This document shows positions 25,209 through 32,087 of a stretch of 64,000 nucleotides of DNA, piece by piece. Below the pieces are notes generated by a model. It was given only the letters and a program-made list of their open reading frames with translations. It was not told the DNA's origin and made no database searches. The DNA is from Hyphomonadaceae bacterium (GTDB lineage: Bacteria > Pseudomonadota > Alphaproteobacteria > Caulobacterales > Hyphomonadaceae): NCBI GenBank assembly GCA_024742355.1, contig JANSYM010000012.1:1-64000 (forward strand), read 5' to 3'. Position 1 is the stretch's first letter. Each line of letters starts with the position of its first letter. A program made the translations under genes and the position numbers.

Positions 25209-25242
25209 GAGAGCGAATCGCCGAGCGGGATCAAGCCAGTCT

Positions 25243-26004
25243 ATGACCACAGCATTGAAGCCAAATTTGGTTCAAATTGGGGACGCCTCAAAGCCTCCCG
25301 TGGTATTTGGCCATGGCTGGGGCCGAACCTATCGCGATTTCATCCCTGTGGCGGAAGCCCTGGCACCCGTTGCGAGCAGCTATCTGATTGATTTTCCTGG
25401 CTTCGGCGACACGCCGCGGCCGGATGAAAACTGGGGCACACAGGATTATGCCGAGCACATCCTGGGCTTTGTGCGCGCCGAGCTCGGCCTGTCCAGCTTC
25501 ACCTGGGTCGGTCATTCCTTTGGCGGCCGAGTCGGCATGCGCATCGCGGCGCAGCATCATGACGCCATTGATCATCTCGTCCTGGTTGCATCTGCTGGCG
25601 TGCCGCGCACGCGCACGTCCTGGCAAAAGCTGAAAGGCCGGCGACGCGGCATGGCATTCAAGTTCCGCAAGGCCATGGCCAAAAGCGACGAGGCTTTGCA
25701 GGTGCTGGAACGGGAATATGGGTCGGCCGATTATGTCCACAGCCGCGAGATCGGCATGCGCGATATTTTCGTGAAGACCGTCAACGAGGATCAGACGGAT
25801 ACGCTGCCGCAGATCCAATGCCCGACCACGATCATCTATGGCGGCCAGGATTTCGAAACCCCGGTCGAGATTGGTGAGAAGCTCGCAGCTGGAATCGCCC
25901 AATCAACGCTGGTCGTCTGTCCGCATTATGATCACATCTCGATCCTCGACCGCGGACGCCACCAGATCGCGCTCGCCATCAAAGAGCAATTGCGGGGCAA
26001 ATGA
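25243..26004 (+). CDS. Alpha/beta hydrolase
   Basis: The 253-residue protein has the alpha/beta hydrolase fold: oxyanion segment FGHGWGR (about 22-28), nucleophile Ser92 in GHSFGG, Asp203 in GGQD and His231 in YDHISILD, together a complete triad. A basic cap (KLKGRRRGMAFKFRK, about 129-143) separates the core halves. No signal peptide. It overlaps the Mur-type ligase by four bases (ATGA) and is divergent from ddl. The likely substrate is an ester or amide handled by its neighbours, but which one is unknown. Confidence 0.88.
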   Translation: MTTALKPNLVQIGDASKPPVVFGHGWGRTYRDFIPVAEALAPVASSYLIDFPGFGDTPRPDENWGTQDYAEHILGFVRAELGLSSFTWVGHSFGGRVGMRIAAQHHDAIDHLVLVASAGVPRTRTSWQKLKGRRRGMAFKFRKAMAKSDEALQVLEREYGSADYVHSREIGMRDIFVKTVNEDQTDTLPQIQCPTTIIYGGQDFETPVEIGEKLAAGIAQSTLVVCPHYDHISILDRGRHQIALAIKEQLRGK

Positions 26005-27596
26005 ACATGTTGAGCCACCTGCCCTTCGCTGTTTTCGTCCTGGCGCTTGCCGGCTTCGGCATGGTGCGGATCAACACGATCCTGACTTATTTCCAGCAGG
26101 AAGAGTATGACAGCTCGCGCTTCCTGGGCGCGGTGTTACGGGTGCGGTTGTTTGATGTCCTGGCGACGCTTGGCTTGATCGCCCTGGTAATCGCAAACAC
26201 CTTCATCGATCTCGGCACATTCGTCTGGCTCATCGCCGCCGCCCTGCTCGCGCTGATCAGCGTGCGCGAGCGCGGATACACGTACAAGAAAAAGCTGGTC
26301 GCGACCGAGCGCCTGAAACGCATTCGCTGGCTCGCGCGCGGGTTCTATTTGATCAGTCTGGGGCCGCTCTTCGTGCACCCGTTCGCCGTATTCGCGATCC
26401 TGCAGCTGGTGCCCCTCTGGATCATGCTCGCCAATCGCCTGCTGCGACCATTCCAGGAGACCGTCAATCAGGGCTTTATCGATCAGGCGGTGGAGAAGCT
26501 GCAAGCGTTCGAGCCCGTCACCATTGGCATTACCGGCTCGTTCGGCAAGACCACAACCAAGCACATATTCGCAGAAATCCTCGAATCCGCAGGGCCGGTC
26601 TTCTATAGCCCCGGTAGCATCAATACCGTGCTGGGCCTGACGCGGAACATTCGCGAAAAACTGCAACGTGGGCACAAATATTTCATCGCCGAAATGGGCG
26701 CCTATGGCATCGGCTCGATCAAACGTCTGTGCGATTTCTCCGATCCCGAATTTGGCATCGTCACGGCAATCGGCAATGCGCATACAGAACGATTTGGCGA
26801 CATTGCCACGATCGCAAAAGCCAAATCGGAACTGGTCGAACATGTCTGTGCGCGCGGCGGCATAGCGGTCTATCCGCACGAGATCCTTGAGCACCAGCCT
26901 TTTGCGGACTTGCGGGCGCAGTATCCGGACCTCATCCGCACGGTCGGCGATACGGCTGACGCTGATTTCCAGATTGTCAGCGCCGATCTTGAGGACAGCA
27001 ATTGGGCGATCACGCTGCAGAACACGCGGTCACCGTCAGAGCCGCCAATCACCTACACGCTGCCCTTGCTCGGCGACCACAATATTCTCAACTCCGCGCT
27101 CGCCGTGGCCATGACCTATCTGATCAGTCCCGTCACAGCGACGCGCATTCCGGCCTTCTCCAAAGATGTGGAACAGGTCCAGCACCGGCTGCAAAAGGTA
27201 GATGCGCCAGGCCAGCCACTGGTCCTGGATGACGCTTACAATTCAAACGAAGTCGGCTTCAAAAACGCCGTGACCGTGCTCAGCGAACTGGCCAGGCAAC
27301 GCGGCGGCAAAGCCATCCTGGTGACACCGGGCGTCGCTGAAATGGGGCTTGAGCATGACCGCGTGCATGGCCGTCTCGGCGAACATGCTTCAGCGCTGTG
27401 CGACACAGTGATCGCCGTAAATCCGGACCGGATCGAGGCCTTCGCGTCCGCCCTCGACAAGACCAAAGTCGACTATCATGCCCGCAATTCCTTTGCCGAG
27501 GCGCGCCGCTTGGTCAGCGAACTCAGCAGTGAGAAAGACGTCGTCCTTTACGAGAATGACTTGCCGGATCTGCTGGAAGAAACGCGGCTTCTTTAA
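26001..27596 (+). CDS. Membrane-anchored Mur-type ligase (MurF-like)
   Basis: The 531-residue protein begins with about 150 residues of membrane domain holding roughly four hydrophobic segments (7-22, 52-69, 73-88, 115-147), then a MurF-like catalytic module. The ATP loop is GITGSFGKTTTK (176-187), followed by EMGAYGIGSIKRL, the central-domain IGNAHTERFG and the C-terminal domain with LDDAYNSNEVGFKNAV. The UDP-MurNAc-binding N-terminal domain of true MurF is absent and replaced by membrane helices, so the acceptor is probably different or lipid-linked. It would add a (di)peptide, plausibly D-Ala-D-Ala from the adjacent ligase. Confidence 0.85.
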   Translation: MNMLSHLPFAVFVLALAGFGMVRINTILTYFQQEEYDSSRFLGAVLRVRLFDVLATLGLIALVIANTFIDLGTFVWLIAAALLALISVRERGYTYKKKLVATERLKRIRWLARGFYLISLGPLFVHPFAVFAILQLVPLWIMLANRLLRPFQETVNQGFIDQAVEKLQAFEPVTIGITGSFGKTTTKHIFAEILESAGPVFYSPGSINTVLGLTRNIREKLQRGHKYFIAEMGAYGIGSIKRLCDFSDPEFGIVTAIGNAHTERFGDIATIAKAKSELVEHVCARGGIAVYPHEILEHQPFADLRAQYPDLIRTVGDTADADFQIVSADLEDSNWAITLQNTRSPSEPPITYTLPLLGDHNILNSALAVAMTYLISPVTATRIPAFSKDVEQVQHRLQKVDAPGQPLVLDDAYNSNEVGFKNAVTVLSELARQRGGKAILVTPGVAEMGLEHDRVHGRLGEHASALCDTVIAVNPDRIEAFASALDKTKVDYHARNSFAEARRLVSELSSEKDVVLYENDLPDLLEETRLL

Positions 27597-27605
27597 TCAG
27601 CGCGA

Positions 27606-28175
27606 TCAGGCGGCTGAATAGCGCATCTGAATGCGATTGAGCGCATCATGCAATTCGTCGATCGGCGAGGCCTTGCGATCTGCGACCTCCGGGAAGCGCT
27701 GTTCGGAGTTATAGCGACCGAGCGCCATCTCGCGGGCGCGGCTGACACGGCTCTTCACCGTGCCGGCTGAACATCCGAGCACGTCGGCAGCTTCATCATA
27801 GGTGAAACCGGCAGCAACCACGAGAAGGAACGCTTCGCGTTGCGCACGTTTCAGCGAGTCCACGGCCTGCAACATTCGGGTCAGGCTGGAACGTTGTTCG
27901 AGATTGCAGTCGGCAACGAGTTTTGCTTCGATTTCTTCCTGCTCTCTGGTTTCGCTGCGCGTGTCGACGCGGCGCTGCTGATAGAAGTCATTCCTCAGAA
28001 TCCGGAACAACCAGCCGCGCAACGGGCCTTTGCCTGGGTCATAATCATCCTGGTGTTGCCAGGCTTTGAGACAGGCATTCTGAACCAGGTCATCCGACCG
28101 CGTCACATCACGGCAGAGCAAGCGAGCGTAGGCTCTCAGTTCTGGTAACAGTGCCTCTAATTTCTCAGAGAACAT
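27606..28175 (-). CDS. ECF sigma factor
   Basis: The 189-residue protein has regions sigma2 (DDLVQNACLKAWQ, about residues 28-40) and sigma4 (FTYDEAADVLGCSAGTVKSRVSRAR, about 123-147). Its layout resembles the ECF15/EcfG group of alphaproteobacterial general-stress sigmas, though this is not certain. ATG 28175 follows GGGGAT and matches the N-terminus of the neighbouring paralogue. An upstream TTG at 28196 is less likely. Its ribosome-binding region is almost identical to that of flgB. It is divergent from a second ECF sigma across 269 bases. Confidence 0.9.
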   Translation of the reverse strand: MFSEKLEALLPELRAYARLLCRDVTRSDDLVQNACLKAWQHQDDYDPGKGPLRGWLFRILRNDFYQQRRVDTRSETREQEEIEAKLVADCNLEQRSSLTRMLQAVDSLKRAQREAFLLVVAAGFTYDEAADVLGCSAGTVKSRVSRAREMALGRYNSEQRFPEVADRKASPIDELHDALNRIQMRYSAA

Positions 28176-28444
28176 CGCGAAATCCCCATAATTCAACCTA
28201 CACTAGTTTTTTAATACCTAAGATTTCGTTTCCAAGCAGGAAGACTTGAAATCTGGGCGCGTTCAGCACCCATGAGGCACCTTTGGGAAAGCAACCAGAG
28301 ACACAATGCGGCGTGAAAGCTTGGGTAGACTTCAATCTATACGCTTGTCCCCCAAACTAGTTACAGCGTTTACGAATGAAGAATTGGGTTTACCCTTAAT
28401 TAACCAACTCTTTGGACATCTTTAACGGCTAGAGGGGCTGAACG

Positions 28445-29017
28445 ATGTTCACAGACGAACTGGAAGCGATTTTGCCAGAGATCCGGGCCTATGCGCGGAT
28501 GCTTTGTTCCAACCGAGATATGGCGGACGACATTGTCCAAAATGCCTGTTTGAAAGCGTGGAAAGCGCGCACGTCCTTCGACCCCAAACGCGGCGCCTTT
28601 CGCGCCTGGATGTTTACCATCACCCGCAACGAGTTCCTGCAGCTGGTTCGCAAACAACGCCCGGTCGATTGTTACGACCCGGCTGATTTCGAATACAGAT
28701 TGGTCCAGGAATGCCAGCTTGAGAGCCGCTCGGCCTGTTCGGATGCGATCCAGGCGCTGTTCAAACTGAGCGCAGAACAGCGCGACGTGTTCATTCTCGT
28801 GCTCGCAGCGGGCTATTCTTACGAAGAAGCCGCGACGATCTGCAATTGCAGCGTCGGTACAATCAAGAGCCGGATCAACCGCGCCCGATCGAAGCTAAGC
28901 GAGCTGCTGACCACCAGCGAGAAAGACGATCCTCATTCTGCTGCTCAATCGATCGAATTTCACGGGCTCGATGACATTTTTGGGCGGGTCGACGCGCTGG
29001 TCAAAGACGCGGCCTAA
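28445..29017 (+). CDS. ECF sigma factor, paralogue of the divergent gene
   Basis: The 190-residue protein has sigma2 (DDIVQNACLKAWKA) and sigma4 (YSYEEAATICNCSVGTIKSRINRARSKL), an EcfG-like arrangement similar in sequence to its divergent neighbour (MFTDELEAILPEIRAYAR against MFSEKLEALLPELRAYAR). The C-terminus, about 25 residues after sigma4, is acidic. No anti-sigma gene is adjacent; the nearest is NepR at 42.6 kb. GAGGGG lies 8 bases before the ATG. A candidate small RNA with an EcfG-type promoter follows directly. Confidence 0.9.
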   Translation: MFTDELEAILPEIRAYARMLCSNRDMADDIVQNACLKAWKARTSFDPKRGAFRAWMFTITRNEFLQLVRKQRPVDCYDPADFEYRLVQECQLESRSACSDAIQALFKLSAEQRDVFILVLAAGYSYEEAATICNCSVGTIKSRINRARSKLSELLTTSEKDDPHSAAQSIEFHGLDDIFGRVDALVKDAA

Positions 29018-29059
29018 GGGCCTGTTCGCACACCCGGAAAAACTTTTTTCAAAAAAAAT

Positions 29060-29085
29060 GGAACGGAATTGACCGCTCATGCGTA
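29060..29085 (+). promoter_or_regulatory. EcfG-type promoter of the candidate small RNA
   Basis: GGAAC at 29060-29064 and CGTA at 29082-29085 with 17 bases between. The known EcfG consensus is GGAAC-N16/17-CGTT, so there is one mismatch. The expected start, about 7 bases downstream, falls at the base of the first hairpin of the candidate RNA. Confidence 0.55.
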
Positions 29086-29091
29086 GGGTCA

Positions 29092-29156
29092 ATGGAAACG
29101 CCCGTTTCCAAATCTCCATTATTCCCTAGCCCGCATCGCAAGGTGCGGGCTTTTTT
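29092..29156 (+). ncRNA. Candidate small regulatory RNA, about 65 nt
   Basis: No gene fits here, but the layout is that of a small RNA: an EcfG-type promoter, a 5' hairpin at 29093-29110 (TGGAAACG/CGTTTCCA), an unpaired linker 29111-29127 and a strong intrinsic terminator. The linker segment AAATCTCCAT (29110-29119) can form 10 consecutive pairs, one of them G-U, with AUGGGGAUUU in the ribosome-binding region of both the minus-strand ECF sigma gene and flgB. It recalls GsrN of Caulobacter in being a stress-sigma-dependent RNA, but no sequence identity is claimed. Confidence 0.6.
29128..29156 (+). terminator. Intrinsic terminator of the small RNA
   Basis: AGCCCGCA (29128-29135) and TGCGGGCT (29144-29151) form a perfect 8-bp stem with an 8-base loop, and T residues run on to 29156. 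It also ends any read-through from the upstream sigma gene. Confidence 0.88.
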
Positions 29157-29304
29157 CTGCATTTTTTTGAATCCGCGCGATCTGTAATGGAATCGGGGGA
29201 CATAGCGCCCGAGAACGGGCGCAAGGTGTAAACAACTATACAACCAGTAATAGAATAGTAGGGGATTTCCCGTAGCTGTTTCCAGGCTAGGGAGAACATA
29301 AAAA

Positions 29305-30408
29305 ATGATTTCATATCCTCCTCCGAAATTCGAAGAGCAAAAATCGGAGATTTTGCAACGCTACCAAATTCTATGCGAAGATCAGTCTGCTGGCGCGCTC
29401 TGCCTGGCCGACTCAATCGCACTGGCCCTGCGGACACCTTACGTGATCGCAGCGCTCAATCGCCGCTACAGAAGCTGGTATCACTGCGAACATGGATTTT
29501 CCGGATACCCGAGCGCCGATCTTCAATCCTATTTCGCCCGCATGCACTTGTCGCAAAGCCGGTTTGAAGTGTCTGACATCGGAGAAGAATCCTTCTTCCT
29601 GAGCCATACGACGGGATTGGAGTTGCCCAAGATGAAGGCGCTCGCTGGCGTACCGCTAACCGATCCCAACGGTAAACGATTTGGCACGCTGTGCATCGCG
29701 GACCCGAATGCCCGCACGTTCAGCGACGCAGAAATGACCCTACTCGGAAGCTTCGGACAGCTGGTCAGCAATGATATCTGCATGCGCAGCGCCGCGCGCT
29801 ACGCGGTGCGCGATCTGGTCGAGCTCGAGCAGGAAAAATGTGACCTGTTCGAACTTGCAACCATCGATCCGCTGACCAAGGCGCTTAACCGCCGCGCGTT
29901 CATGCGCTTCGGCGAGCGCGAGCTGAACCGATTCAAGCGCGACAATACACGTCTGTCTGCTCTGATGCTGGATATCGACCATTTCAAACAGGTGAACGAC
30001 GTTCACGGCCACGCCGTCGGCGACCGTGTCCTGACTAAAATGGTCTCGGTAGCTGCCAGCGTGGTGCGAGAGGAAGACCTGATCGGCCGTCTCGGAGGCG
30101 AGGAGTTCGCGATTGTTCTGGTCGATTCCGGCGCGGATGCCGCCGCCCGCGTCGCCGACCGCATCCGCCAAGCGATCAAACAGGTGAAATTTCCAGGCGA
30201 TGGTGGCCCATTCAACGTCACAGTCAGCATCGGCGTTGCCGAGCCGCTGCCTATGGAAGCCAGCATTGATGACGTGCTGGAACGCGCCGACGCCGCATTG
30301 TACCAGGCCAAACGCTCTGGGCGTGATCGCGTGATCGTCGCTGCGGAGAATCTGCACGCACTGCCATCCGAACAGGCAGAACCGGCTACAAAACGCCTCA
30401 GAAACTAG
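29305..30408 (+). CDS. GAF-GGDEF diguanylate cyclase
   Basis: The 367-residue protein has an N-terminal GAF sensor domain (about 25-175) and a C-terminal GGDEF domain. The active site reads GGEEF in GRLGGEEFAIVL, and a product-inhibition I-site RxxD (REED) lies five residues before it, so the enzyme should make c-di-GMP with feedback control. The substrate-binding DIDHFKQVND and terminal ADAALYQAKRSGRDRV are intact. c-di-GMP would link to the flagellar and pilus genes nearby. The leader carries the hairpin 29205-29222, TATACAAC at 29237-29244 and GGGGATTT at 29261-29268. Confidence 0.93.
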   Translation: MISYPPPKFEEQKSEILQRYQILCEDQSAGALCLADSIALALRTPYVIAALNRRYRSWYHCEHGFSGYPSADLQSYFARMHLSQSRFEVSDIGEESFFLSHTTGLELPKMKALAGVPLTDPNGKRFGTLCIADPNARTFSDAEMTLLGSFGQLVSNDICMRSAARYAVRDLVELEQEKCDLFELATIDPLTKALNRRAFMRFGERELNRFKRDNTRLSALMLDIDHFKQVNDVHGHAVGDRVLTKMVSVAASVVREEDLIGRLGGEEFAIVLVDSGADAAARVADRIRQAIKQVKFPGDGGPFNVTVSIGVAEPLPMEASIDDVLERADAALYQAKRSGRDRVIVAAENLHALPSEQAEPATKRLRN

Positions 30409-30449
30409 GCCGATCGCCGAGCCGCCAGATTCTCATGTTACACCATTTG

Positions 30450-30484
30450 AAAAGGCCGCCATCCGGTTCGGATGGCGGCCTTTT
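30450..30484. terminator. Strong bidirectional terminator
   Basis: AAAAGGCCGCCATCC pairs with GGATGGCGGCCTTTT, a 15-bp perfect stem with a 5-base loop and A/T tails on both sides. It lies between the convergent cyclase and glutamate dehydrogenase genes. Confidence 0.92.
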
Positions 30485-30507
30485 CATTTGGTGCTGCAGG
30501 GCAGGAT

Positions 30508-31935
30508 CTACATCGTGTATAGATCCATGACACTGGCAATGCGGCGCACGGCAACCATATAGGCGGCCGTCCGCAGGTCCTTGCACTCAGGATGCGCTGC
30601 GCGCACCTCGCGCATGGCAACATAGGCGGCGCGCATCGTGTCATCGAGCCCGGAGCGAACCAGATCTACTTCACCGGCACCGGATTCGAGCTTTTCTTTC
30701 AGCCCTTCATCCAGACCATTGGGCAGCAAAGATTCGAGCTGCTGAAGGAAGGCACGGCTGCGACCTTCTTCCTGGCGACGTTGCATCCGGCCAAAGCGCA
30801 TGTGCGAAATATTCTTCGCCCACTCAAAGTATGACACGGTGACACCGCCCGCATTGGCGTAGAGATCAGGAATGATCGTCACGCCGCGCTCAAGCAACAT
30901 GTCATTGGCGTCAGCGGTCACCGGACCGTTGGCCGCCTCAATGATCAGCGACGCCTTGATGCGGCTGGCATTCTCGTGCGTGATCACGCTTTCACACGCA
31001 GCTGGGATCAGAATATCGCAGTCATATTCCAGGCCTTTGGCCCCATCAGGGCTGTACGTCGCGCCCGCGAATGCTGCCAGCGAATGACGGCCGTGAATGT
31101 GCGCCTTCAGGGCTTCGACATCGATGCCATCATCGTTGAACAGGGCGCCGTCGCGCTCAACCACTGCGACGACTTTTGCACCATCTTCTTCGCTGAGGAA
31201 CTTGGCGGCGTGATAGCCGACATTGCCGAGCCCCTGCACGATCACGCGCTTACCTTCCAGCGTGCCGGACAGACCGGCCGCCTTCACATCATCTTCGTGA
31301 CGGAAGAATTCCTGCAATGCGTATTGAACGCCGCGGCCCGTGGCTTCGGTTCGACCCGCAATGCCGCCTGCATTCAGCGGTTTGCCGGTGACGCAGGCGC
31401 GTGCATTGATGTCGGTCGGATTCATGCGCCGATACTCGTCGGCGATCCAGGCCATTTCGCGTGCGCCGGTGCCCATGTCAGGGGCCGGAACGTTCTGAGA
31501 TGGATTGATCAGATCGCGCTTGATCAGCTCGTAAGCAAAGCGGCGCGTGATCTTTTCCATTTCGTGCGGTTCCCACTCCGTCGGATCGACGATCAGGCCG
31601 CCTTTTGACCCGCCAAATGGCGCTTCAACGAGCGCGCACTTATAGCTCATCAGAGCGGCCAGTGCTTCCACTTCTTCCTTGTGCACTTCGATCGAGTAGC
31701 GGATGCCGCCTTTGGCAGGCTCCATGTGCTCGGAGTGGACCGAGCGATAGCCTTTGAAGCTGTGCAGTTCGCCGCGCAGGCGAACCGAAAACTGGACCTC
31801 ATAGGTCGAGTTACAATTGCGGATGGCCAGGGCAACATCATCCGACAGTCCGAGCAATTCGATCGCCCGATCATACATAAGATTGACGCTTTCCAGGAAG
31901 CCGGACGTTATCGGTTTCTTGACTTGGATATTCAT
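30508..31935 (-). CDS. gdhA: Glutamate dehydrogenase (Glu/Leu/Phe/Val dehydrogenase family)
   Basis: The enzyme interconverts glutamate and 2-oxoglutarate plus ammonia. The 475-residue protein has the substrate lysine region PAKGGIRYS, PFGGSKGGLIVDP, PAPDMGTGAREMAWI and the dinucleotide fold VIVQGLGNVGYHAAKFL. ATG 31935 (MNIQVKKP) follows GGTGAGGAAAAC; the frame extends 10 codons upstream without support. Cofactor specificity cannot be decided from this reading. It supplies the 2-oxoglutarate that the KorAB enzyme at 17.5 kb might also use. Confidence 0.93.
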   Translation of the reverse strand: MNIQVKKPITSGFLESVNLMYDRAIELLGLSDDVALAIRNCNSTYEVQFSVRLRGELHSFKGYRSVHSEHMEPAKGGIRYSIEVHKEEVEALAALMSYKCALVEAPFGGSKGGLIVDPTEWEPHEMEKITRRFAYELIKRDLINPSQNVPAPDMGTGAREMAWIADEYRRMNPTDINARACVTGKPLNAGGIAGRTEATGRGVQYALQEFFRHEDDVKAAGLSGTLEGKRVIVQGLGNVGYHAAKFLSEEDGAKVVAVVERDGALFNDDGIDVEALKAHIHGRHSLAAFAGATYSPDGAKGLEYDCDILIPAACESVITHENASRIKASLIIEAANGPVTADANDMLLERGVTIIPDLYANAGGVTVSYFEWAKNISHMRFGRMQRRQEEGRSRAFLQQLESLLPNGLDEGLKEKLESGAGEVDLVRSGLDDTMRAAYVAMREVRAAHPECKDLRTAAYMVAVRRIASVMDLYTM

Positions 31936-32041
31936 GTTTTCCTCACCTTCTTTGATGAGGAACACATTACAATATCTTGTTTTAATTACGGATAATTGAA
32001 TATCAGAGTTTTCGAGATCGTGTAAACCCGATCACAAACAT

Positions 32042-32081
32042 GGTTACTCAGGTGGCGCAAATTTGCAGTTCCTGAGTAACC
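32042..32081 (-). terminator. Terminator-type hairpin after the TadG-like gene
   Basis: GGTTACTCAGG/CCTGAGTAACC, 11-bp arms, with an inner GCAAATTTGC palindrome in the loop, starting 6 bases after the stop of the minus-strand TadG-like gene. The following minus-strand sequence is only moderately T-rich. Confidence 0.65.
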
Positions 32082-32087
32082 CTTTGT

